Under the pieces are notes generated by a model. That model did not search any database, was not told the origin of the DNA, and was given only the letters and a program-made list of their open reading frames with translations. Positions 8,030-14,776 of a stretch of 40,054 bases of DNA are shown here, piece by piece. The position numbers were made by a program, and so were the translations under genes. The stretch is taken from NCBI GenBank assembly GCA_038255145.1, contig JBBSLP010000057.1, forward strand, positions 1-40,054, given 5' to 3'. Positions within the stretch are counted from its first letter, which is position 1. Every line of letters begins with the position of its first letter. The DNA is from WHTX01 sp038255145. GTDB lineage: Bacteria; Actinomycetota; Acidimicrobiia; Acidimicrobiales; CAIXPF01.

Positions 8030-9613
8030 ATGATTCGTTCGAAACGTAGGCTCGCCGCGGCGTTGGTGCTGGTCAGCCTGGCTGCCGCCGCCTGTGGGAG
8101 CAGCGACGACGACGGTGACGCCGCCGCACCCAGCGCCACGACCGGGGCCAGCACGACGTCGACGTCCGCAGCGGCCACCTCGACCACGGCGCTGGCGGCC
8201 GAGCCCACCTCCATGGAGGCTTGGGAGGCGCTGTGGACCAAACAGCGGGCGGCCATCGTCGAGCGCATCAACAAGGCCGGGGGCATGTCCGCCGACGGCA
8301 AGACGGTCACCGGGCCCGAGGGCTTCACCATCGACCTGACCAAGTGCCCGGCGGGCTGGTCCGAGACCGAGGGCCTGACCGACACCCAGATCAAGCTCGG
8401 CCAGACCATGCCCCAGTCCGGACCCGCAGCCGACTACGGCAACGTGGGCAAGGCCATGGGCGCCATCCTCGGCTACTACAGCGAAGAAGGTGCCTTCAAG
8501 GACTCGCTGGGCAAGACCCGCAGCGTGGACTACATCACCAAGGACGACGGTTACGACCCGGCGCGGACCATCCCGCTGACCGACGAGCTGATCGACTCGG
8601 AGAAGGTCTTCGCCATCGCCACGCTGGGCTCGGCTCCCGGCATGAAGACCTACGACAAGCTGAACCAGCGCTGCGTCCCCCAGCCCTACATCCAGAGCGG
8701 CCACCCCGCCTGGGGTGACCCGGTCAACCACCCGTGGAGCACGGGCCAGCAGCTGGCCTACAACACCGAGGCCGTCATCTGGGGTGCCTTCATCGACCAG
8801 CACTTCGACGAGCTGTCGGCCGGCGACGGCAAGGTCACCGTGGCCTCGCTGGTGTCCAACAACGACTTCGGCAAGGCCTACGACGTCGGCTTCAAGGCTT
8901 ACATCGAGCAGTCCGAACACGCCGGCGACATCGACTACATCAGTGAGACGATCGAGGCCACGGCCCCCACCGTGATCGACCCCATGACCACCCTCGCCTC
9001 CAAGAAGCCCGACGTCTTCATCGGCATGGTGTTCTCGTCGTACTGCACCCAGGTGGTGACCGAGGCGGCCCAGGACGGCATGAAGGACACGGCCAAGTAC
9101 CTGTTCCAGCCGTCGGTGTGCCCGGGCAACACCTACGTCAAGAAGGAAGCCGTGGGCAGTGACGGCGCGGCGTCCGATGGCTGGTGGCAGGTCAATGCCG
9201 GTGGCAAGGAGATCAACGACCCCAGCCAGTTCAAGGATCCGTTCGTGGCCTGGACGCGCGACCTCCTGACCAAGGACGGCATCGACCCGGCGTCGTCGAG
9301 CACCCTGGGCAGCGGCATCTACTTCGGTTGGGCCTGGGTCCAGGCCTTGCGCATCGCCGGTGAGCTGAAGGGTGGCCTGACCCGGGCCAACCTCATGCTG
9401 GCCGTGCGCAGCATGGACATGACCCACCCCTACCTGCTGCACGGCATCCTCTTCAACGCCAACGGCCTGAAGGACTCCTACCTCACCGAGGGCGGGGCCC
9501 TGCAGAGCTGGGATGCCGCGGGGCAGGTCTGGAAGCGTGAGGGCGGTGTGATCGACCTCTCGGGCAAGTCCCAGAACTGCGCCTACGACCAGTCCACGGG
9601 CCTCTGCAACTGA
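8030..9613 (+). CDS. ABC-transporter substrate-binding lipoprotein, branched-chain amino acid type
   Basis: The 527-residue protein starts with a lipoprotein signal (MIRSKRRLAAALVLVSLAAAAC), with the acylated Cys at 22, then a Ser/Thr/Ala-rich spacer. The rest matches the type 1 periplasmic-binding fold: LTDTQIKLGQTMPQSGPAADYGN opens the ligand domain, as in LivJ-like receptors. These proteins capture amino acids, amides or aromatic acids outside the membrane for an ABC permease. No permease or ATPase gene is adjacent, so it is an orphan receptor here, which is common in actinobacteria. A hairpin after the stop should end the transcript. Confidence 0.88.
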   Translation: MIRSKRRLAAALVLVSLAAAACGSSDDDGDAAAPSATTGASTTSTSAAATSTTALAAEPTSMEAWEALWTKQRAAIVERINKAGGMSADGKTVTGPEGFTIDLTKCPAGWSETEGLTDTQIKLGQTMPQSGPAADYGNVGKAMGAILGYYSEEGAFKDSLGKTRSVDYITKDDGYDPARTIPLTDELIDSEKVFAIATLGSAPGMKTYDKLNQRCVPQPYIQSGHPAWGDPVNHPWSTGQQLAYNTEAVIWGAFIDQHFDELSAGDGKVTVASLVSNNDFGKAYDVGFKAYIEQSEHAGDIDYISETIEATAPTVIDPMTTLASKKPDVFIGMVFSSYCTQVVTEAAQDGMKDTAKYLFQPSVCPGNTYVKKEAVGSDGAASDGWWQVNAGGKEINDPSQFKDPFVAWTRDLLTKDGIDPASSSTLGSGIYFGWAWVQALRIAGELKGGLTRANLMLAVRSMDMTHPYLLHGILFNANGLKDSYLTEGGALQSWDAAGQVWKREGGVIDLSGKSQNCAYDQSTGLCN

Positions 9614-9640
9614 TCACCCTCCGGCCTCGTCGGTAGGCGT

Positions 9641-9674
9641 GAGGGGGCGGTGCCCGCAGGGGTGCCGCCCCCTC
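9641..9674. terminator. Bidirectional hairpin terminator between convergent genes
   Basis: GAGGGGGCGG at 9641-9650 pairs perfectly with CCGCCCCCTC at 9665-9674 around a 14-nt loop that can partly pair. It lies between the convergent stops at 9613 and 9688. There is no clear T-run. Confidence 0.6.
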
Positions 9675-9687
9675 GTCGCGCCCGGGG

Positions 9688-10512
9688 TCAGGTGCCGGTG
9701 AAGCGGGGTGGGCGCTTCTCGCCGAAGGCCCGGACGCCTTCGATGATGTCGCTGGAGTGGAAGACGCCCAGGTCGAGCAGCCGTTCGTGGTCGGTGTAGG
9801 CGTCGAGCTCGAGCAGGACGGCGCGGTTGACGCTCAGCTTCCACGCCGCATGGGTGACGGTGGGGCCGGTGGCGAAGCCGTGGACGAACGACGCCAGCTC
9901 GTCGTCGAAGGCCAGAGCGGGCCACACCCGGGCCAGCAGGCCGATGCGCTCGCCCTCGACGGCGTCGAAGACCCGGCCCGTCATCAGCAGGTCCATGGCC
10001 CGGGACTGGCCGATGAGACGGGGGAGGAGCAGGCCCACGCCCTGATTGGCGAAGATGGCCTTCTCGGCCCGGATGTCGCCCAGCAGCACGTCGTCGCGGG
10101 CGACGCGGAAGTCGCTGGCCAGGGCGATCACCCAGCCGGCCCCGTGGCAGCGGCCGTTGAGGGCGGTCACGATGGGCTTGGGTGTGCTCAGGAACGTCTT
10201 GACCAGGGCGTGGTGGGGGCCCCGGGTGGTCGTGTCCAGCAGACGGGCCCGGATGTCGGCGTTCTTGGTGATGCCCGAGTCGTCCATGCCCCCGACGATG
10301 TCGTCCCCGGAGCAGAACGCCCGACCGGCGCCGGTGATGACGATGACCCGCACGGCGGGGTCCGACCCGGCGTCGTGCACGTGCCGGGTCAAGCCCTCGA
10401 CCATGTCCCAGCGCAGCGCGTTCAGGCGGGCGGGACGGTTCAGCGTGAGGGTGAGCACCCCGCCGTCGAGGTGGGCCAACAGGTAGGCGTCGCCAGCGCT
10501 GGTCTCGTCCAT
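9688..10512 (-). CDS. Enoyl-CoA hydratase/isomerase-family (crotonase-fold) protein
   Basis: The 274-residue protein has crotonase oxyanion-hole segments at GRAFCSGDDI (63-72) and NGRCHGAGWVIA (119-130), so it should bind an acyl-CoA and stabilise a thioester enolate. Aligning by eye, the position of the first catalytic Glu of classical hydratases holds V/I (GAGWVIALASD). The second Glu is displaced or lost (LGDIRAEKAIF). A simple 2-enoyl-CoA hydratase activity is therefore doubtful, and an isomerase, hydrolase or other crotonase reaction is more likely. ATG at 10512 gives normal family length; the longer frame upstream is Arg/Pro-rich and not credible. Confidence 0.83.
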   Translation of the reverse strand: MDETSAGDAYLLAHLDGGVLTLTLNRPARLNALRWDMVEGLTRHVHDAGSDPAVRVIVITGAGRAFCSGDDIVGGMDDSGITKNADIRARLLDTTTRGPHHALVKTFLSTPKPIVTALNGRCHGAGWVIALASDFRVARDDVLLGDIRAEKAIFANQGVGLLLPRLIGQSRAMDLLMTGRVFDAVEGERIGLLARVWPALAFDDELASFVHGFATGPTVTHAAWKLSVNRAVLLELDAYTDHERLLDLGVFHSSDIIEGVRAFGEKRPPRFTGT

Positions 10513-10577
10513 GTCGCGGAACGTAGTCGTTCGGCTGTCCGCGGGAGGCCGGACTGGAGCCGTTGCCGTTCGGCTGG

Positions 10578-11357
10578 CTAACGGGACCAGGGGGTGCGGG
10601 GCCGTTCCTGGGGAACGCCGTCGAGGACGAGGTCGATGGCCTCGTCGAGGAAGCACACCAGGCCGGCGATGCGGGGGCACTCGGGGACCGGGTCGGGGTA
10701 GAACCAGGCCAGATCGCCGTGCACCGTGTCACCGACGCGCACCGACCAGTAGCTGGCCGCGCCCTTGTAGGGGCAGTGGCTGACCGTGTCCGACGGGACC
10801 AGCAGCTCCTGGCGCACATCTTCGAGGGGCAGGTACCACCGGGTGGGCAGGGTGGTCTCGAACAGGGCGTGGGCCCGGTCGGACTCGGCCAACACCACGC
10901 CATCCAGCTCGATCCGCACGTGGCGGTCACTGGGCACCACGTCGACCCGCTTGGAGGGGTCCTTGGCGTGGACGTGGACCTCCAGGGCCTCTTCGAACCA
11001 CGACAACCCGGCGTCCCAGGCGAAGGTCCACAGGCCCTCGAGTGCCCGCAGCTCGTCCGGCGGGTCACGGAACAGGTGGGCGGCACGGGGGAAGGTCCGG
11101 CCGTCGACGACCAGGTCGTGGTCGACGGTGAAGGGGACCGCTCCCGCACCGGGGGTGCTGGGCGCGAGCAGGTCGGTGCGCACGTCAGGCGCGGGCAGGC
11201 AGTACGTGGGCAGCATGCCGGGCCCGTACCAGGTCAGCAGCTGTGCACGCTGGCTGTCGGCCATCGTGGCCGCTCCCGCCCGCACCCGGATCCGCCGCCG
11301 TGTCGGCTCGACCCGTGGTGGCGGCAACTCCATGGTCCATGACGAGACATCGGTCAC
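10578..11357 (-). CDS. DUF427 protein with two tandem DUF427 domains
   Basis: The 259-residue protein carries two copies of the DUF427 fold. The N-terminal half contains GPGMLPTYCLP and YVVDG-like beta segments. The C-terminal half has the typical VRIELDGVVLAESDRAHALFETTLPTRWYLP and CPYKGAASYWSV. DUF427 proteins have no confirmed function. GTG at 11357 is chosen because TACGAT lies 6 nt upstream; ATG at 11333 is the alternative. It is the second minus-strand gene of this block, separated from the enoyl-CoA hydratase-like gene by 65 nt. Confidence 0.8.
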   Translation of the reverse strand: MTDVSSWTMELPPPRVEPTRRRIRVRAGAATMADSQRAQLLTWYGPGMLPTYCLPAPDVRTDLLAPSTPGAGAVPFTVDHDLVVDGRTFPRAAHLFRDPPDELRALEGLWTFAWDAGLSWFEEALEVHVHAKDPSKRVDVVPSDRHVRIELDGVVLAESDRAHALFETTLPTRWYLPLEDVRQELLVPSDTVSHCPYKGAASYWSVRVGDTVHGDLAWFYPDPVPECPRIAGLVCFLDEAIDLVLDGVPQERPRTPWSR

Positions 11358-11363
11358 AAGACG

Positions 11364-11369
11364 ATCGTA
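11364..11369 (-). promoter_or_regulatory. -10-like TACGAT, leaderless DUF427 transcript
   Basis: Read on the minus strand, TACGAT is followed by 6 nt and then the GTG at 11357. No ribosome-binding site is present. Confidence 0.4.
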
Positions 11370-11401
11370 AACCCACCACAGATCGGCCCGGCTGAGGAAG
11401 G

Positions 11402-11689
11402 TCAGCTTGCCGCCGCGACGTGCGACGGACGGGCGAACGACGCCAGGCCCCGGCGACGGACGATGGCCAGGCCGGCCAGGCCCACGGCCACCACGGGCGC
11501 CAGGCGGTGCCGGGTGGCGACCAGCGTGATGAGCACGACCTGCAGGACGAGGGCGAAGGTGCCCGTCCAGTACAGCGCCTCGGTCACGCTGGTCTGTCCT
11601 CGGCGCAGGTGGTCGAGGAGGTGGACGGCGCTGCCCAGCGCGAACAGGACCGTGGCCAGCTGGAGTCGTCGTTCCTGGTGGTCGGCCAT
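11402..11689 (-). CDS. Small membrane protein of unknown function, TetR-linked
   Basis: This 95-residue protein has three hydrophobic stretches (ATVLFALGSAVHLLDHL, ALYWTGTFALVLQVVLITLVA and LAPVVAVGLAGLAIV), so it probably spans the membrane two or three times. I do not recognise the family. The ATG at 11689 has TAGGAGTGA upstream. It is divergent from the TetR gene and shares the 67-76-bp intergenic region holding a double operator, so it is the likely regulated target. Confidence 0.7.
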   Translation of the reverse strand: MADHQERRLQLATVLFALGSAVHLLDHLRRGQTSVTEALYWTGTFALVLQVVLITLVATRHRLAPVVAVGLAGLAIVRRRGLASFARPSHVAAAS

Positions 11690-11719
11690 GGCTCACTCCT
11701 ACCGTCGACAACATCGGGT

Positions 11720-11754
11720 CTAGAGCGATCACTCTAATAGAGTGATCGCTCTAG
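11720..11754. promoter_or_regulatory. 35-bp perfect palindrome: double TetR-family operator
   Basis: Two 17-nt arms (11720-11736 and 11738-11754) are exact reverse complements around one central A. Each arm contains its own near-palindrome, TAGAGCGATCACTCTA (11721-11736) and TAGAGTGATCGCTCTA (11738-11753), of consensus TAGAGYGATCRCTCTA. Two adjacent dimer sites 17 bp apart fit binding by the neighbouring TetR protein. The right end overlaps the -10-like TAGGGT of the regulator. Confidence 0.8.
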
Positions 11755-11757
11755 GGT
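11752..11757 (+). promoter_or_regulatory. -10-like TAGGGT of the TetR gene
   Basis: TAGGGT is followed by 7 nt and the ATG at 11765, implying a leaderless transcript. It overlaps the operator, which would give autorepression. Confidence 0.5.
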
Positions 11758-11764
11758 GCTGTCG

Positions 11765-12355
11765 ATGGCCGACACCCGCGACCGACTCCTCACCGCCACG
11801 GCCGAGCTCTTCCGCCGTCAGGGCTACAACGGCACCTCGGTCAAGCAGGTCACCACCGCGGCCCACGCCCCCTTCGGCTCGCTCTACCACCACTTCCCCG
11901 GGGGCAAGGAGGAGCTGGCCGAGGCCGTCATCCGCACCTCGGGCGATGCCTACCAGCAGCTCTTCGAGCTGATCTACGCCGGCGCAGCCGACCCGGCGTC
12001 GGCCGTCACCGACTTCTTCGACGGCGCCGCCCTGGTGCTGGAGGAGACCGACTACGTCGACGCCTGTCCCATCGGCACCGTGGCGCTGGAGGTGGCCAGC
12101 ACCAACGACCGGCTGCGGGCGGCCACCGCCGACGTCTTCGCCGGCTGGATGCACGCCGCCTCGAGCCGCCTGCAGTCGGCGGGCATCCCCCCCGGGCAGG
12201 CCGCAGCCCTGGCCACGACCATGGTGGCCGCCATCGAGGGCGGGTTCATGCTCAGCCGCGCCGCCCGCAGCCCCGAACCCATGCGCTCGGTCGGCCGCCT
12301 GGTGCGCCAGCTCGTCGTCGCCGCCCTGGCCGAGGCGGCCGCCAGCACACGGTGA
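11765..12355 (+). CDS. TetR-family transcriptional regulator (LmrA/YxaF-like)
   Basis: The 196-residue protein has an N-terminal helix-turn-helix (RLLTATAELFRRQGYNGTSVKQVTTAAHAPFGSLYHHFPGGKEELAEAV, residues about 7-54) of classic TetR type. Its C-terminal ligand domain carries the CPIGTVALEVA motif seen in the LmrA/YxaF subgroup. It probably represses itself and the divergent small membrane protein through the palindrome upstream, releasing on binding a hydrophobic ligand. The ATG at 11765 is preferred over GTG at 11756 because the -10-like hexamer would be too close to the latter. Confidence 0.9.
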   Translation: MADTRDRLLTATAELFRRQGYNGTSVKQVTTAAHAPFGSLYHHFPGGKEELAEAVIRTSGDAYQQLFELIYAGAADPASAVTDFFDGAALVLEETDYVDACPIGTVALEVASTNDRLRAATADVFAGWMHAASSRLQSAGIPPGQAAALATTMVAAIEGGFMLSRAARSPEPMRSVGRLVRQLVVAALAEAAASTR

Positions 12356-12516
12356 TGCCGGCCCCGGAACGAACAGCGCTCCGTTCAACCCGGTGGCCGC
12401 CCGGTGGCCGCCGTCCGGTCGTCGCCGCCGGGTCGACGTGCGACCCGGCAGCGACGCTGGTGCCCGGTCTTCGACGCCGAGCACAGGTCGCCCGGGGTCA
12501 GCTGGCCCGCACGGGG

Positions 12517-13027
12517 CATCTCGCGCGAGCACCGCGTCGCGCACCGACTCGGGCAAGGCATCGGGGGACACGTCGGTCCCCGGCAGGTGGACCCGGCCGC
12601 GGATGGCGGGGGCGAGCTCGCCCAGACGGGCCCGTAGCGGGTGGTGCAGACCGACCTCGTCGTCGCGGTAGCTGACCACCACCAGGGTGGGGAGGGCGGT
12701 GAGGCGTCGGCTCAGGAAGGTGAGCAGGTCGAGGGTGGCCTCGTCGGCCCAGTGGGCGTCCTCGATGACGAACACCGTGGCCCGGCCCTCGCTGTGGGTG
12801 CCGTCGACGAAGCTCAGGGCGATGGCGAAGGCGTCGGCCGACAGCGGGTCGCACGTCCCCCGGAGCACCCGGGGGGCGCCGGCAGCCTGGCGCAGGAACT
12901 CGACGATGACCGAGGTCTTGCCCGACCCCGCCTCCCCGGTGACGAGGGCCAACTCGCCGTGGCCGGCCCGGGCCCGGGCCAGGGCGCCGTGGAGCGCGGC
13001 CAGGGCGTCCTCGCGCTCCACCACCAT
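12517..13027 (-). pseudogene. Remnant of an ATPase-type LuxR-family (LAL/MalT-like) regulator
   Basis: From ATG at 13027 the frame encodes the N-terminus of an AAA_16 ATPase domain: MVVEREDALAAL, Walker A GEAGSGKTS (31-39), Walker B VFVIEDAHWADEATLD (85-100), then LPTLVVVSYRDDEVG (112-126) and VRDAVLAR (162-169). Compared with what I recall of intact members, sequence is missing after RGTCDPLS and between GRVHLPGTDV and LPESVRDAVLAR. Everything beyond about residue 170, including the LuxR DNA-binding domain of a protein normally near 900 residues, is gone. Downstream the open frame continues only as the antisense of the TetR gene. I read it as a decayed gene. The remaining parts of 12356-13171 show no credible gene. 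Confidence 0.65.
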
Positions 13028-13171
13028 CACCGCAGCCTCACCCCCCGCAGCCACACCCCCATCGAAGCCGACACCGGAGCCGGGGTCCGGAGGAGGAGGT
13101 ACGCACCGAGGCGCCAGCCGGTTCGCGGCGGGCCCGACGGGCACCACGAAGGAACCCCCATCGGAGCTCGT

Positions 13172-14758
13172 TCACGCCGGCGGCGGGGTGCGCCGGTGGT
13201 CGGCGCTGAGCCCGAACGCGGGGCCGTCGACGCCGCCATCTCCCAGGGCCACGATGCGCACGGCGCCGGGCACGGTCACCGGGGGCACGGCGAAGATCCG
13301 CTGGCCCAACAGGCCACCCCACAGGGTCACGGGCACCACCGTGGCCCCGGTGGGCTGCTCGACCCGCACCGTGGTGACGGCAGGGTCCGAGACGACACCG
13401 ACGACGGTGCCGTCCTGCAGGCGTTGGGCGGCCACGACCTGGTCGGGTCGGGCCACGAGGCCGTAGAAGGGGCCGGAGGCGGCGAAGTAGATCACGTCGA
13501 GCTCCTTCTCGGCGGCGCCGTCGACCACATCGGCCCGGGCCCGCACCTCCCAGAAGGGCTCGGCCCGCTCGGCCACCACCGGGGTGCGCCACTCGGCCTC
13601 GGCCACGAAGGCGGCCGCCCGGGCCGCCACCGGCAGGGCGGGCAGCTCCCGCCGGGCCCCACTGACGGCGTCGAGGAGGCTGAGATCGCCATCGGGCTCG
13701 GCGAGCAGGGCGACGGAACCGGTGAGCCAGGTCGCCGATGCCCCCTCGGGTTCGACGACGGTGACGGTGCCGGCCCCGTCGCGGTCGTGGAACGTCAACG
13801 CGCCGCGCCCGTCCGTCGACACGACGTGGACGGTGTCGGGGGACAGCGACGCGCTCCCCTCCCCGGCCTCCTCAGGTCGGGCGCCGGATCCGCCGCCGGT
13901 GTCATCGTCCAAACGGGTGTTCTCACCTGACCGGGGATCGGTGAGGGTGAGGCCTCCGTCGGCCGAGCGCCACACGACGGTCCCGGGCCCGCCGTCGAGC
14001 GCCCGGCCCACACCCAGCTGGCGAGGGGGGGCGCCGCCACCTGGGACCCACCACAGGACCTGGTCCTGACGTTGCAGCACCAGACCGCCCCTCGACGCCG
14101 CCACCACCTGGCCATCGACAGGGAAGGGACCGGCCAGCACCTGGCCGCCGAGGCTCACCCGGCGCACCGTGCCCTGCTCGGTCAGCCACAGGCCGGCCCG
14201 GTCCGAAGCGGGCACGACGGCGTCGGCCGCACCCAGGTAGGCGGGCACCTCCAACCCGGTGGCGTCGAAGGACCACACGCCGTGGACACCGTCGGGACCC
14301 GAGCCGACGGCCAGCACGTGGCGGCCCACGGCCCACAACCGGGGGTCGTCGTCCTCGGTGTGGATCAGGCCCAGCAGGACGCTGCCCCGGGACGGGTCCT
14401 CGACCTGGCCGAGGAGGAGCTTGTCACCCAACAGCACCGCCAGCCGGCCCGGCACGGAGAGCGGCGCGTCGGCGTCGCCACGGTCCACACCCCCGCGCTC
14501 CGCCGAGCGCTCCGGAACCGTGGTGGTGGGCACGAACATGCTCGTCGGCGGGGGGCCGGGTGCGCCGGCGCCCCGACCGCTGAGCACCACGGCGGTGGCG
14601 ACGACGGCCAGCAGCAACCCGGCCACGGCCCCCTGCCGCGACGGTCGCCAGCCGGGGCGGCCGCCCATGGTGACCTGCTCGCCAGCCTCGCCGTCGACGT
14701 GGACAGCGTCCTCGAAGCGCAGCTCGGCGCCGTCACCGTCCCCCCGGCCACCGCCCAT
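13172..14758 (-). CDS. Membrane-anchored repeat (beta-propeller-like) protein, unknown family
   Basis: This 528-residue protein has a short cytosolic N-terminus, one membrane helix (about 44-60, VAGLLLAVVATAVVL) and a Pro/Thr-rich spacer. A long extracytoplasmic region of repeated short beta-rich segments follows (for example RLWAVGRHVLAVGSGPDGVHGVWSFD, GTVRRVSLGGQVLAGPF, GALTFHDRDGAGTVTVVEPEG), suggesting a six- to eight-bladed propeller. I do not recognise the family. The ATG at 14758 is preceded at 6 nt by TACCAT and has no ribosome-binding site. It follows the CoA-transferase gene after 18 nt on the same strand. Confidence 0.7.
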   Translation of the reverse strand: MGGGRGDGDGAELRFEDAVHVDGEAGEQVTMGGRPGWRPSRQGAVAGLLLAVVATAVVLSGRGAGAPGPPPTSMFVPTTTVPERSAERGGVDRGDADAPLSVPGRLAVLLGDKLLLGQVEDPSRGSVLLGLIHTEDDDPRLWAVGRHVLAVGSGPDGVHGVWSFDATGLEVPAYLGAADAVVPASDRAGLWLTEQGTVRRVSLGGQVLAGPFPVDGQVVAASRGGLVLQRQDQVLWWVPGGGAPPRQLGVGRALDGGPGTVVWRSADGGLTLTDPRSGENTRLDDDTGGGSGARPEEAGEGSASLSPDTVHVVSTDGRGALTFHDRDGAGTVTVVEPEGASATWLTGSVALLAEPDGDLSLLDAVSGARRELPALPVAARAAAFVAEAEWRTPVVAERAEPFWEVRARADVVDGAAEKELDVIYFAASGPFYGLVARPDQVVAAQRLQDGTVVGVVSDPAVTTVRVEQPTGATVVPVTLWGGLLGQRIFAVPPVTVPGAVRIVALGDGGVDGPAFGLSADHRRTPPPA

Positions 14759-14764
14759 CGGCCG

Positions 14765-14770
14765 ATGGTA
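14765..14770 (-). promoter_or_regulatory. -10-like TACCAT of the propeller-like gene
   Basis: On the minus strand TACCAT is followed by 6 nt and the ATG at 14758. It sits in the 18-nt spacer after the CoA-transferase gene, so this gene may be transcribed separately. Confidence 0.4.
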
Positions 14771-14776
14771 GGGAGG

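Noticed and set aside
11729..12400. Continuation of the ATPase-remnant frame antisense through the TetR gene
   Set aside because: The TetR gene is a full family member on the plus strand; the minus frame is open only because of base composition.
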